Notes under the pieces: generated by a model | Databases searched by the model: none | Told to the model about the DNA's origin: nothing | The model's input: only the letters and a program-made list of their open reading frames with translations | Part shown: positions 1 through 12,512 of the stretch, one piece after another | Layout: every line of letters starts with the position of its first letter | How positions within the stretch are numbered: position 1 is the first letter of the stretch | Assembly (NCBI GenBank): GCA_018340805.1 | Contig: JACMZG010001913.1 | Coordinates: forward strand, 13,253,822-13,317,821 | DNA from: Microvelia longipes | Taxonomy: Eukaryota; Arthropoda; Insecta; Hemiptera; Veliidae | Direction: 5' to 3' | DNA length: 64,000 nucleotides | Program-made: the position numbers and the translations under genes

Positions 1-56
1 TTTATATATATATATATATATATAATATATATATATATAAAATAAGTGTGTGTGTG

Positions 57-87
<31 letters not shown>

Positions 88-110
88 TGTGTGTGTGTGT
101 GTGTGTGATG
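1..110. repeat. (TA)n then (TG)n microsatellite
   Basis: Simple TA repeats followed by a long TG run with a few interruptions are read directly. From 111 to about 1,000 the sequence is AT-rich and I see no gene or recognisable element. Confidence 0.95.
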
Positions 111-999
111 AGTCTTATGAGATGATATCTAAATAATATGACTTTTAAAGAACCTATGGAACATTTAATTTTTTGACAAGAAATTTAATTTCTTAAAAAA
201 TGATAAAAACACAATTTAAATACAAACTAATACTTGATTGATACTTATTGCAAACAATCAAGTTATGCGGAGGTGGATTAAAAATAACGTTCTCGCGGCA
301 TAAAGAAAATTTTGGAGGCGTTTTTGTGGAAAATGGCATAGAGGCGGTATTGCTAGAGAAGTGGGGGATGAGGGAGTAAAACCCATAGCTCGAAAATATA
401 AAAGGAGATGTCAGACCCTTACCTTCCTTCATTTTCTATCTATCTGAGTTACGTGCTGTACCCAAATTGATAACGCAGAAGTGTTTTAAACGTAAATATC
501 ACGCGCATTTGAAATTTAATTTAACCGGATATTAAATAAACAAATTTCTATAAATAAATATAACTTAAATATATTCAGATCACCTCACAGGTAAGCATCT
601 ATTAGTATTATTTTTTTATAAATGTATCTTAAGTTCAGCAGTATTTATTTAATCCTTAATAATGAGTACATTTAGAAAACTAATAACATCCAAAAAGGCC
701 TTGGTAGCTTTGAATTTAAATAAATTTAATTTCTTAGGTCATTTACAAACGCTCATTTGATACTATCAATTATCGTATTAATTTATTAATTAATAATAGA
801 TAAATTAAATTACAATAAATTTTAATTATAATAGATAAATACTCTATTAATTAACTCTATAACTAGTACACAAGGAATGCACAACGCATTCATTCGACTC
901 TGGGTTGAAAACCAAACCCTGAAAATATACGGCGTTGAAACACTGTCTACAAGCGATATTTGTTAAGCATTTAGGTTCACATGAGGATGATCAAGGTCT

Positions 1000-1335
1000 A
1001 CAATTTAAAAATTGATTATTAATAATAAATAAAGTAACTAATAATAAATAAAATAAATAATAAAATAACTAAATTAATAAATAAAATAATAATAAAAAAC
1101 TAATTATAAAAAAATAACAATGAAATAACCAATTAATAAATAAAATTATAATAAAATAACTAATTAATAAATAAAATAATAATAAAATAACTAATAATAA
1201 ATAAAATAACAAAAAATAATAATTAATAAATAAAATAATAATAAAACTAATTAATAAATAAAATACAATAAAATAACTAATTAATAATAAAATAATAATA
1301 AAATAACTAATTAATAAATAAAATCAAAATAAAAT
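1000..1335. repeat. AT-only low-complexity tract (AATAA/TAATTAATAAAT repeats)
   Basis: Degenerate repetition of aataaataaaataa and actaattaataa units, almost free of G. There is no coding potential. The 1,336-1,720 stretch that follows is AT-rich, with a motif recurring as ttgaag...gacaaggaaatt. Confidence 0.85.
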
Positions 1336-1724
1336 CAAAAGTCTTCATAATTTTAATGATATTTTGTTAAAGGTTAAATTAAGTTCTAGTAAAGTTATCT
1401 ACATAATACCTTATATGTATAAAAAGTTTTCTACATAGTATAAGTTGTCTCTTTGTCTACATAAGTTTTTTACACAAAAAAATATTATGATAGACTTCTG
1501 AGGTTTATAACCCCCGGAAACCTTAGTTATAATATGTCTACAATTTTTTCATCAGTTCAAAAGTAATCAGTAAAGCACTGGGATTGACCATGGTAATTAA
1601 TGTCCCCGACAAGAAAATTGAAGTTGCCGACGAAGAAATATGAGTTTTCCACTATAAAATTGAAGTCTCAGACAAGGAAATTGAAGAATGGAATTGCCCA
1701 CGATATGTTATCTCTGCGTTATTT

Positions 1725-2090
1725 CTTTCCATGAAATGCAATCTGTACAGCTTCGTTCCATGAAATAAATTATGCATTGCATTGTTTCGTGAAATGCTTG
1801 CAGTGCTTCTGCATTGTTTTGTTCCATGAACTACATTTTGCATTGTTTCGTTCCATGAAATACATTTTGCATTGTTTCGTTCCATGAAATACATTTTGCA
1901 TTGTTGCGTTCTATGAAATTCATTCTGCATTGTTGCGTTCCATGAAATTCATTCTACACTCTTTCATTCCATGAACTACATTCTGCACTGTTGCGTTCCA
2001 TGAAATTCATTCTGCACTGTTTCGTCCATGAAATTCATTCTGCACTGTTTCGTTCCATGAAATGCATTCTGCATCATTTCGTTCCAATAA
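1725..2090. repeat. 29-bp tandem array
   Basis: About 12 imperfect copies of a 29-bp unit built around ccatgaaat...cattctgcattgtttcgtt. Copies differ by substitutions and small indels. The reading frames across it are by-products of the repeat. Confidence 0.9.
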
Positions 2091-4230
2091 TGCATTATAC
2101 AATGTTGACTGGAATAAACACTTTGTACACTCAGGTGTACAGATATAACAGTAATTATTATTAATTAAACAATTGTATGTAATTTTTTTCGTTTTGACCA
2201 CATTTGACGCTCATAAGATGTGTCAAACAGTGGAAGAACTTCAACTTACCAATGCCTTCTTCGTTGGAAGATTCATAACCTCGAAATTAAGGTTAATTGA
2301 AAGACTTGTAATACGCAACCATCCTCACAACGCCATCTCCACCGAGATTTATACCGTCCTCCTTTAAAGACCAAAAACTGTAAAACTTACCTTATCACCC
2401 AGATGTTTGTTTAACAACTTTGGATAACAGAATGACGAAAAGATCTTCAAATATTCCCGAGAGCGGCAAGCAAACAATCATCTATCTCTAGATGGCCAAT
2501 ACTATCTCAACGTAAAACTCTTAAATCTTAAACACCTCAAACTTCATTCTGAACGTCGTCTCCGACGTTTATTTATTTAGTTATTTTTATTGGGTCCAAT
2601 TTCTTTTTTAACTTTGTGTGATACTCTATCTGAAATCGCCTCTGAAAAATGGACCAATGAGGTAATTACATTCGATTTGGATTTAATGCTTAAAAAAGGA
2701 AACTTTCAAGCTTGTTTCTAATTTCCGTTTCCTTTAAATCATATATTTTGCTGGTGCTGCAGCAAAATAATCTGCAGCAAGATTCATTATTTTAATTTTT
2801 CTTATTCTATCTTAAGGTATTATTTAAAACAAAATCAACAGTTTTAAAACTATTTTTGCTTTAGAATCTAATCGATTTCAGCACAGGTTGTATGTCTATA
2901 TACCTACACTTATTTTATCCATAGCTGATTGAACTTAAAAAATAAAAATATTTTTTCACAATCAACCATTTTATTAAAATATAATAAGATATGCTTTTAT
3001 ATGAAGTTACTGATAGAAAAATAACTGTACAGTAGAAACTTTTTTCATTTGTGCTTGTTCATCACTCAATTTTATTTCTATCGTCATGAGGAATGGTCCG
3101 ATTCGAGTTGGCTTTTCACCTTAAATTTCTATTTAATGCCCTTTAATTTGAAAAAAAATCAACTCCCACCATGGAAAAAATGTTTCTAATAACAAATATT
3201 ATTTATTTTTAGGTATAATGTTTGACTCTATAAAATAAATTGGGCATAATTACGAATAATTAAACAAACGAAATTCCAGGGCTTTGGTAATAGAAAAAAT
3301 TGAAAGAAAAAGGAAATTAACTGCTTCGATTAATTTAAAAAAAAAGTCCATTCTTTGAACAACAAGGATTTTTTCATCCGACCGAAATTGACTTTATTAA
3401 ACAACGAAAATGGCAAATAATTAAGCTACTTTTCTCTTAGACCAATGCTTTATATGAATATACAGGAGTTCTGAAGCTTAAATTTATTAGCTTACAAGAC
3501 AAGAAATCTTTTATCACGTTTATTTTAAGAGCTAATTATAACTATCGCAAAATTAGGCATCGCTGTAGAATTATGTCATTAAAAGTCATTAAAATTTTAT
3601 TTAGAGTCAAAAATCGTAATCTCTAAATGTTCCCAAACATTTTAATACCATTGGCAGGACCTTAACCGAATATACTTAGTTTTCTCAGTTAGAATTTACT
3701 TTGGATTACCAAGCTTTTCCATATCTAATCATATTTTTTTGACTTATGATTTCATTGTTAGTTCGTGACGTCACTCATGTCTATGTATAGATCAAAATTA
3801 TGATTTTCTTTAAATCGCGGCCACAATTTGCATCATAATCGCACCAACTTGCGTGTGCGAAGTATTTAGGCCTGTAGAATGAGTTTAGTCACGTTAAAAA
3901 ATAGTTAAAAAGTAAAGAGTAAGTTTCTGCAAGCATGCTATAAAAAATTAAAAGAGCCTGAACTCATCAGCATTATTTTCTAAATCTTTCTTTCTGTGCT
4001 AAATTTCAAGCTTCTAAGGCAAATAAGAACGGGGAGATTTAAAGGAATTAAACCCCTCAAAGCTGGCGGCAGAACAACCCCCTCGACCTTTTGTTTCCAA
4101 TGTTGAAAACATCTTAAGAGCGTAATGCCCGAAGAAGAATTTTTCTGAATGTTTCTGTGTTGATAGCGTTGTTGATAATGGTTGCATACTACAAATCTTT
4201 CGGTGGAGACAGTTTCATAGAAAGTCGATG
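2091..4230. other. AT-rich intergenic stretch, no gene seen
   Basis: Nothing coding was recognised. One link to later sequence is visible: about 2,205-2,256 reappears inverted at about 4,358-4,410 (shared core aagttgaagttctt... and catcttatg.gcg), so the two flank 2.1 kb as an old inverted pair. A weaker third copy lies near 4,100. Confidence 0.5.
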
Positions 4231-4339
4231 TTTAGGCCCGTATTCAAAGACATCTTTCTAACATTTTTCTAACATTCTCCTTGTTCCTTAAGGAGCATGT
4301 TAGGAAAATGTTAGGAAGGTGTCTTTAAATACGGGCCTT
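4231..4339. mobile_element. Hairpin MITE with GGCCCGTATTCAAAGACA termini
   Basis: The ends ggcccgtattcaaagacat and its inverted partner (tgtctttaaatacgggcc) form arms of about 46 bp around a short loop, so nearly the whole unit folds on itself. No protein is encoded. This is the structure of a small non-autonomous DNA transposon; the superfamily is not resolved. Confidence 0.7.
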
Positions 4340-4671
4340 AGATTCTTCCGGTAGAGATAACATTGGTAAGTTGAAGTTCTTCTACATTTGGAAACATCTT
4401 ATGGGCGTAAAATGTGGACAAAACGAAGAAATGCACTTTGCTGACACTAATACCAGAATGTGCAGAGAATATTTATTCGAAACAACTACGTAGAATGTGC
4501 TATGTGGAACATCACGCCGGCTACTTCAATTTTATCTTCTGGAACATTAACTTTTTCGTTGAAAACTTTTTGATATCGCCGTCAGAAACTTCAATTTTTC
4601 AATGCGGGAATTTCAATATCCTTATCAATGAGTCTTCATCGGATAATTTGTACTTTTCCTCATTTATACCG

Positions 4672-5362
4672 TTATAGGTATAAAGGAAAATTATTGTGTT
4701 TGCAAAAAAATCCGAAACCGGGATGAAACCGGAATTATCCGTTTCAGGCGTTTTTAAGGCCTCCTAATTGGTTTTCGCAATGTTGTCTGTCTGTATGTGT
4801 GTGTGTTATCATCGTAGCTCCCAGTGTATTTATGCTAGAGAGTTAAACTTTTCTACAAAAATCAGTCTACCGCTGTAGTTGAACAGCGGTAAAATATTCG
4901 GATAATATTGGTTTCATTAAGTAATTAAACCGCTTTGACTTTTACGATTTTACAAAATCATAAAACGCGAAAAAATGATGTTATCGGATTGAGATTTGGC
5001 ACGCATGTGAAAATGAATAAGACTAACATATGTGCTAAGTTTCATTTCATTATCAGGATTAGTATAATTTTATTGAATGACTTGTGTATTTTTTTTTAAA
5101 AAAATTAGAAAAAATTGAAGTGCATACTACTACCTAATGAATAAGTACACTGACCGTGGTCAGTGCTGTATGGGTGACCGCTGAGAATGATGAGCATGTA
5201 TTTACTATCTGAAGACGAGCTAAGCGAATCTGAAGGCAGGTTGCAGTATAAATCTGGGGAACTGTATATCTGAGGACGAGCGAAATGAGTCCGAAGCAGG
5301 AGGATGAGCGTAGCGAATCTGATGTAATGAGGAAAAATTCCGTGGTACCCCGTACCTGATTT
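4672..5362 (-). mobile_element. R1 interspersed repeat, minus-strand copy
   Basis: R1 is defined here by its copies in the window. Read in its own sense it starts with a ggtacggggtacc-like end and cttttcctcat. It then carries cggattcgctacgctcatcc, tattgcgggttaatgacgtc in most copies, a CAGA/CA microsatellite and cctcaggaggcc, and ends tacggtataaatgaggaaaag. The terminal cttttcctcat/atgaggaaaag pair is a short inverted repeat. This copy is nearly full length but diverged, with the gacgtc section degraded. No ORF is conserved between copies, so it is likely non-autonomous. Confidence 0.75.
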
Positions 5363-5562
5363 TTCGGAGTTGAAAAATTATAGCACTTCTAGCTATGTTT
5401 TCCAGGACAATTAACTTCGGAATCCTATGCTTATATAATATTATTTTTTTGTTGATTTAACTTATTTTATGATGGGCTGAAAACTGATTTACTTTGGGCT
5501 AGGAAAAATTAAATTAGAAATTTAAATAATATAATTGGAGCATTCAAAAGCTTCCATGGAGC

Positions 5563-5615
5563 TTGTTGTATTTAGGGTGTACTACCAGCTCGGTAGTACA
5601 CCCTAAATACAACAA
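5563..5615. repeat. Perfect 24-bp stem hairpin with 5-nt loop
   Basis: Arms 5,563-5,586 and 5,592-5,615 are exact reverse complements with loop agctc. The flanks do not pair, so this is a free-standing hairpin rather than the middle of a larger foldback. It could be a pre-miRNA-like hairpin, a tiny palindromic element or a fold-back artefact. Confidence 0.85.
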
Positions 5616-8029
5616 AAATTTAAAAAATAATTATGAAATCATGCTTTTTAAAAGGCTGAGTATTTTAGCTTCTAAAGCTCTAAAATTAAAGGTTTAAACA
5701 AAATATAAAAACTTTAACTCAAGACTTCTTGTCTATATTTTTTCATAAATAAATTAATTATTTATTAATTAATTGTTTACCCTAACTTCTAAAATATTGC
5801 ATACATTCAATTTACAATAATTATATAATTAATTTAAAACTTAATATTTGCATGCACTTTTCTAATTAATAATAGTTTATTTATAAGTTTTGTCTTGTTT
5901 ATCCGTAATAATAGTTTTTTATTTATTTAAATTGAATTTTCACATATTTTGTCTGAACAATTGCCATCTTGAATTTTTAATAACTTGCTTAATTAATATT
6001 TAATTAAATAAATTAATTTAAATTTAAATGTATAAATAAATTTAATTTAATTTATATTAATTTTTAATTTAATTTAAATTAATTTTAATTTAAATTAAAT
6101 TAATTTATATTATTATAATTTATTTAAGTTAAATTAAATTTATTAATTAATTTTTAAGAACTGGGAGATATTCGGGTAAATTTAACCTCCTTAGATAAAA
6201 GTACCGTCTTAGATTTTATTTTTTTTCTAAGGAAAAGAATAAATGAATTAAAAATAATTTTATAAATTTATTTATAATTAATTAAATTTATTAATTAATT
6301 TTTAAGAACTGGGAGATATTTTAGTTCGGGTAAATTTAACCTCCTTAGATAAAAAATACCGTCTTAGATTTTATTTTTTTTCTAAGGAAAAGAAATAAAT
6401 GAATTAAAAATAATTATTATACTATACTAATAATAATTAATTAACTAATATTTTAATTTAAGTAGACCTCAGCATGAAGCAAGTGCAGTTTTTTTAAAAA
6501 AAATTAAAATTCTTGAATTTTAAAATTCAAGAATTTTGATGTAATATTTTGAACTCAGAAGAATAGTGCCGTTAAAAATCTAAGTGCTGTAAATTTATAA
6601 TATTTTGCTGAGAAACAATGATATTTTTGTTTGTGTAAATTTAACCCCCAGAAATAAAGGTGTCGTTTTGGATTTAGATATCAAAAATGTATTAGTTTCA
6701 GTGAATTGACCTCCTTAGAAAAATTAAATACTGTCTTAGAGATCCATATTTTATCAACAATTTTATAACAAATTGTTATATTATTGTTCTATTATTTTGT
6801 TATTATTTTATAACAAAATATTTTAGTTTAAGTAAACTTAATAAAAGTGCTGTTAAAAACATCTAAATGCCTTAGATTTATAATAATTTGCTAAGAAACG
6901 AATATGTTTTTCTATATGTAAATCCTTCTAAAGTAGGTAGAAGGAACTCAAAATGTTAGTTTTGACAATTTTTCATTGATTTTTACATTAACATCTATCT
7001 ATATACTAAATTTCAAGTGACTATGATTGCTGGAAATGCCTTAGAATTTTGATGAGTGAGTGAGTTGATTGTCAAAACTGCCAAACTTTGAGCCATTATA
7101 TCTCAACAACTGTTAATGATAAAGATATGAAATTAAGTAGAATAGGTCAGCTCAACAAGATCTTTTAGATTATATTAAAATTATATTTTTTATGTCCTTG
7201 ATAAAAAGATACGAGGGGATGAAAATAGCCTCGAGATGCTTCCTGTAAAAAATGGTACACCTGTAACCACTAGACTTGGCAGAGGCAATGCCTTTTAGAT
7301 TTTGATATTTTTCTATGAACCAGAAATATTTTAGTTTAAGTTAACTTTAAGCCCCAAGAATTAAAGTGTTGTTAAAAAAATCCAGATTAATCCCCCTCAA
7401 AATAATTATTCGTCTTAGAATTTGATATTCTTCTAAGTACTCCTTAGAAAAATAAGTGCTATCTTAAATATTTTTATATTTAGCTAAGAACACGAGTTCT
7501 TAGCAGGAGTTTGTTATTTTAATTTTAATAAATTTTACTCATTGAAATAAAAGTGCCACTTTTAACAATAGTGTCAAAAGTACAGGGGCAAAATCCTTTG
7601 AATATGACTAGTGAAGAATTTTTTAAAGGGTATTTTTTTTCTAATAAATTTATTTTATAACCCCCATGATTGAGAGGGTTTAGTATTTTCCTGACAAATA
7701 TTTTATTCTTTTATGAATTAATTAATCAAGTGATTAAATAAATCAGGAAATTCACCTTTACAATGAAACCTTTGAAAATGGTTACCAATCGATTCAACAA
7801 AACGATTTAAGTTCATGGTTGAGTAAATTATTGTAATAAAGTAAATAAATCTCAATGTTTTACCGGATAAAAAGAATTTTTTTAAAATGGTTTCAATTTT
7901 ATTTTTCCTTACTTATTAATGTTGATATAAAGAAAAGTATGGTGTTATTATTACTTGTCTCACCACATTCATGCCGAAAGTACATAGGAAAATGTTTAAT
8001 ATGAAAATTATATGAAAGAGTATTTCTAA
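5616..8029. other. AT-rich stretch with local duplication, no gene seen
   Basis: Mostly taa/att low-complexity sequence (5,750-6,150 especially). Recurrent phrases such as aacctccttagataaaa and ttagtttaagt suggest decayed tandem or dispersed duplication between 6,150 and 7,500. No protein-coding pattern was recognised. Confidence 0.5.
6150..6420. repeat. Tandem duplication, about 140 bp, two copies
   Basis: The block from aagaactgggagatatt to gaattaaaaataat occurs twice in direct orientation (about 6,155-6,265 and 6,304-6,410). The second copy carries a small insertion (tttagttc) and the two copies are otherwise nearly identical. Confidence 0.85.
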
Positions 8030-8905
8030 GGCTTCTGTCATAAAACTAGTTTTAAGTAGCATTACTGTGGACAGTACTTGGACGGGTGACCGTTAGTAAT
8101 AGTCCAAGAGCCGGGCCTGAAAAAATGTGACTCATTTTTTACTACTTCAAACCAAATTGTTTTGAAGATATACCTTAAATTATGAAGGAAAAACCATAAT
8201 CTGCCTATCCAGAGTGGAGCCCTTCATATGTTTACGCATGCTCAAAATGTTATAAAATCGCACGAATATCAGTTTTCTTAAAACAAGCGGTTCTCTGTGG
8301 GTCATGTGTAAAACATGAAAAGAACATTTTTTTAAGATGATAAAATGTTCTATAAAACAAGTTTTTAATCATCAAAATCGGATGACTGCAACCAAAGTTA
8401 TAGGTCTTCCAAAAACACCTAAAAAATGGTTATTAATGCAAAGTCAGCGAGTTTCTTTAAAAAAATATTGCCTTTTGTACATTTTTTGGCCATTTAACAA
8501 ATGTCATAACTTTAGTTCTAGTCATCCTATTTTGACAAAATAACACTCGTGTTAAAGGTAACCCCTTAGGTCATGCTTTGCACATGACCTATAGGAAACC
8601 ACTGATTGCAAGATAACTGTAATTTGTGCGATTTCCTAATATTTTGAGCGAGCGCATTCATATGAAGGGCTCCACTCTGGATAGGCAGACTATGCTTATT
8701 CTTCATAAGTAAGGTATATTTTCAGAAAAATTTGGTCTGAAGTAGTACAAAATGAGTCACATTTTTTAGGCCTGGCTCTCGGACTATAATGAAACATATG
8801 TTTTGCTGAGTGAGAACGAGCAAAGCGAGTCCAATGACGAGTTGCATTGTACAGTAGGTATTTTTTTAATCTGAGGACAAGCGATACGAGTTTCAAGTGG
8901 CGAAG
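8030..8905 (-). mobile_element. R1 fragment split by a foldback element
   Basis: About 8,040-8,098 (ggacgggtgaccg) and 8,794-8,905 (gagcaaagcgagtcc ... gaggacaagcgatacgag) are consecutive pieces of R1 in the same orientation as the 4.7-kb copy. They are separated by the foldback at 8,099-8,793. The R1 sequence then stops where an M330 MITE begins. Confidence 0.65.
8099..8793. mobile_element. Foldback element (agtccaagagcc family)
   Basis: The left arm begins agtccaagagccgggcct and the right arm ends with its inverted counterpart (aggcctggctctcggact). Pairing continues imperfectly for more than 200 bp on each side, including catatgaagggctccac, around a central loop near 8,330-8,560. Possible flanking duplication is taat. 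There is no transposase ORF. A lone arm of the same family lies at about 47,015-47,235, and a short piece near 48,530-48,600. Confidence 0.75.
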
Positions 8906-9233
8906 ATACATAGAAATATTATTACTAGAGGGACCCGTAGGTTTAATTTTGAAACATCGTAAAAGTAACCTGACCGCACCTTCGTTTATAAATATAATCA
9001 AAAAATCAGTACAAAATTACAGTAACTTACGTATTAAAACGTTAAAAATTCAAATCAAAACACAAGCAATGTTCGGGAAATCGAAATAAATTTATTTATT
9101 ATAACCTTAACTTTCTCTTTAAGGAGGTTTCAATGAGGTTACACAGAGCCCCTGAGAGGCTCAATGAGATGTTTCAGGTCTCTTAGTGTATTTAGATAGG
9201 CTATGCCCTCTCTAGTATATATCTCTATGCAAT
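8906..9233 (+). mobile_element. M330 MITE copy
   Basis: M330 is defined by copies near 8.9, 24.15, 25.4, 28.9 and 55.7 kb. Its termini are tagagatatattactagagg and the inverse cctctagtatatatctcta. Internally it carries ttttgaaacatcg, cacaaacaatgt, cattataacctta, gaggttacacagagcccctgag and aggtttcaggt-like phrases. No ORF is conserved. This copy has a slightly decayed left end. Confidence 0.75.
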
Positions 9234-9311
9234 GATAAACGTGCTTACTCTTCCTTACGATCCTTACTTACTAAAACCAATTTGCTTTGCCACTATTATG
9301 AGAAAACTATA

Positions 9312-9742
9312 TAGACCAAGAGCCCAGGGGTGTTTTGTTAATAAAAAGTGTAATGGCTGGAACCGTTCTCAATTTTTTCGTAAATACCTTCCTGAACAAG
9401 GATCTGCAATTCTGCCGACTCGTATCGGATGGGTGTCCCAGGCAGAACGCACTTTAGGGGTCAAAGGTTCTGCCTGGGACATCCATCCGATACGAGTCGG
9501 CAGAATTGCAGATCCTTGTTCAGGAAGGTATTTACGAAAAATTGTGACCGGTTCCAGCCATTACACTGTTTGTTAACTTGGGTGGTAAATTTGACATGTA
9601 AAGTGCGTTCTGCCTGGGACCCCCATCCGATACGAGTCGGCAGAATTGCAGATCCTTGTTCAGGAAGGTATTTACGAAAAATTGAGACCGGTTCCAGCCA
9701 TCACACTTTTTATTAACAAAACACCCCTGGGCTCTTGGTCTA
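9312..9742. mobile_element. Foldback element with one arm duplicated
   Basis: Ends tagaccaagagcccagggg and its inverse enclose the unit. A segment containing ccgatacgagtcggcagaat, tgcagatccttgttcagg and aaggtatttacgaaaaattg occurs three times: once inverted on the left (about 9,380-9,455) and twice in direct order on the right (about 9,464-9,560 and 9,605-9,700). It is more GC-rich than its surroundings. Reading frames across it mirror each other and look non-genic. Confidence 0.75.
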
Positions 9743-9831
9743 ATAAGCGTGCGTGTATAAAAGGGCCATAGTGTTGTATTGAAATTTTTTTAAAAAAATA
9801 CATACAAACGCAAGTTATTTTTAATGAGAGA

Positions 9832-10715
9832 AAATCGGGTGCGGGGTACTTCGGAACTTTTCCTCATCACATCGGATTCGCTAAGCTCATCCTCCCTACT
9901 TCAAACTCTCTTCGCTCGTCCTTAGAATATACAAGTTGTTAACTTTATACTGCAACATGTCTTTAAACTCGCACTGCTGTCCATCCGCTTCATTCATTCA
10001 TTTATGATCGAACAAAAATCATGGTTGTACTTGTCGTATTGAAACGAAACGTGGTGTACTTATTCAAGTAAAGGTATTAACTTGTACTAAATTTTTACTT
10101 AATTATATCATTTTCTGATTTTGTACAATTTTCTATTAAAAAGGGACACAAGTCATTTGATAAAAATTGAACTTATGCTGGTAATGGGATGGAATTTGGA
10201 AAATATTTTAGTCTTATATATGGCTAATAGCGTGCAAAATTTCATTTTTCCGCGTTTTATTTTTTTCGAAATTTTCCCTGAGTCATTATTGCGGTTTAAT
10301 GACGTCATAAAAATATTTTTCGAATAGCTCAACTACTGTAGTAGACTTATTTTTGTACCAAGTTTCAACTCTTTTTGCTAAATTTCAATCGGATCGCATG
10401 ATTTTTCCACGTCTTATGACGTTTTTGAAATTTTCGCCAAGTCTTTATTACGGGTCAGTGACGTTTTAATCAACTATTTTCTGGATAGCACAGCTACAAA
10501 TATAAACTGTTTTGTGGAAAGTTTCAACTCTCTAGCATACATACAACGGTAGCTACAATGATAACCCACAAACATACACATTGATATAGACACACAACTT
10601 TGAGAAAACCACTCAGGAGGCCATAAAGACACCTCAAACGGTGGATCCCGATTTCGGATTTTTTAACAATCTCAATACTTTTCCATTATACCTACAGTAT
10701 AAATGAGACAAAGTT
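9832..10715 (+). mobile_element. R1 interspersed repeat, plus-strand copy
   Basis: Full-length-looking R1 copy: gtgcggggtacttcgg start, cggattcgctaagctcatcc, repeated 'gtaccaagtttcaactct' modules, short CA-rich segment, ccactcaggaggcc and terminal acctacagtataaatgag. No coding capacity was recognised. Confidence 0.75.
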
Positions 10716-11422
10716 AAAATTCCATTATATTGCATAACCTATAACAATTTCTAACAATATGAAACCATGGATGCGAGTTGTTTAAAACGTCACAAAAAAT
10801 ATGACGAAACACTCGTAATGAGTTGATCAATATTTTCCGATTCCTTCTTTGACCAGAAAACAAAGACTTTCCTTGTCAAACTGGAAGGTCTCGAGAAAGC
10901 AATAACAGTTAATATTTTCTATCAACCTTCTCTTTGAAGTGAACCTAATTTTACTTTTAGTAAATAAAGACTTCCACGAACTTTAATTTTAGCAGTTTTC
11001 TATGACTTCTTAATGGACTTGATTTTAGTTATGACAGACTCAATTCTTTTTCGTTATTTATCTACGGTAGGTTAGGGAAAGTAAAATGTAAAATTGAGTA
11101 ATAATATTGAGGCTATGGGTATTAATTATAACATTAATATTGAAAGTTATTATAATCGTGATAGAAAAGAGGTGATAATAAAAGAGAGATAATCGTAATA
11201 TAAGAGAGGTAACAATAAAAGAGAGCTAATCGTAGAGAGATAATCGTAATAGAAGGGAGGTGATAATAAAAGAGAGATAATCGTAATAAAAGAGAGGTGA
11301 TAATAAAAGAGAGATAATCGTAGAGTGATAATTGTAATAGACTTACTACTACCTCAACAGCACAAATCTCGTGCATATATATAATATATAAATATATATA
11401 TATATATAATATATATTATATA

Positions 11423-11454
<32 letters not shown>

Positions 11455-11939
11455 CTTTGATCAGTGAGTCCTCGCTTCTAAAAAAAATCCACCTACACCT
11501 ACTCCCCCCCCCTCTATGACCCCAACCACATAAGCTCATATTTTCTTCGAAAATTCGCTATGTTAGAGTAATATATTATTAATCTTCTGTAATTAAAGTT
11601 TATCAAGCCATTTTTACTCTTGAAAATGAAACTTAGTTGTTCAATTATTTCATAATATTACTCTACAAAATAATGAGCAATAAACCGACTGAATTGTTTT
11701 CAAAAGTATTTATTTATAGGATTTAGTATTTGAATCTGACTGTCACTCGTGATAAAAGGTAATGGTTTCATTATAAATTCATATCAATGTTAGTGTCTAT
11801 GAATAATTAGATTCTTTAAATGACGAATATGATTAGAAATGAAACATTATTAAAGAGGCTTTGATGGAATTATGATAACATAAATAATATAAAGAACAAA
11901 GAAACATGAATAGATTTATATTAGCGACCTCATATTTTT
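10716..11939. other. AT-rich stretch with two simple repeats
   Basis: About 11,150-11,345 is a purine-rich degenerate tandem array of about 35 bp (aagagagataatcgtaataa), and 11,375-11,455 is a (TA)n tract. The remainder holds no recognisable gene. Confidence 0.7.
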
Positions 11940-12512
11940 TAATATTTTGATAAGGAAGATTGTATCCATTAGGGTTAATAAAAACAAAGATTTTAGAGTG
12001 ACGTTTCGACCATTCTGGTCATAATCATACAAATACTAAAAATAAATTCATTCCGAGGAAGAATTCGAATAAATTCTTCAAAAAGAAGAAGAATTCAAGT
12101 AAAAAAGAAAGGTACTGAGCAAAGGTGTGAAGTAATTATAAAAAATGAAGAATTTACTACAAATTATGTTAAAAATATTCCGCATGAAGGGATAAAAGAA
12201 AACCATAAAAAGAAAAAGACGGAATACGGAAAGAGAAATACGGATTAATAAAGAAGGTAACCGAGAGATCTCAGTTACCTTCTTTATTATTCCGTATTTC
12301 TCTTATTATTTTTATCTTACTTTCTCTTTTTATAGTTTTCTTTTTTCCCTTCATGCGGAATATTTTTAACGTAATTTGTAGTAAATTCTTCATTTTTTAT
12401 AATTACTTCACACCATTGCTCAGTACCTTTCTTTTTGACTTAATTCTTCCACTCTAACATCTTTGTTTTTATTAACCCTAATGGATACAATCTTCCTTAT
12501 CAAGATATTATT
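11940..12512. mobile_element. Long inverted repeat, Penelope-type terminal-repeat pair
   Basis: Two arms of about 285 bp (left) and 235 bp (right) face each other around a tight centre near 12,250-12,275. The outer ends share gataaggaagattgtatcc and ttagggttaataaaaac. The left arm has about 84 extra bases containing a hammerhead-like motif; the right arm is otherwise collinear. There is no ORF between the arms. Inverted pseudo-LTRs are a known arrangement in Penelope-like elements; assignment here rests on structure plus the ribozyme-like motif. Confidence 0.65.
12000..12028 (-). ncRNA. Hammerhead-ribozyme-like motif (degenerate core)
   Basis: On the minus strand: atgatta, then t, then a 5-bp stem gacca/tggtc with loop gaa, then gaaa and acgt. 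A canonical hammerhead has CUGAUGA, stem II, GAAA. Two core positions differ here (atgatta for ctgatga), so catalysis is doubtful. The short palindrome straight after GAAA is the minimal stem III described for Penelope-like elements. Confidence 0.5.

Noticed and set aside
9232..9716. Two frames of 95-114 codons with similar peptides
   Set aside because: They arise from the repeated modules of a foldback element and mirror one another.
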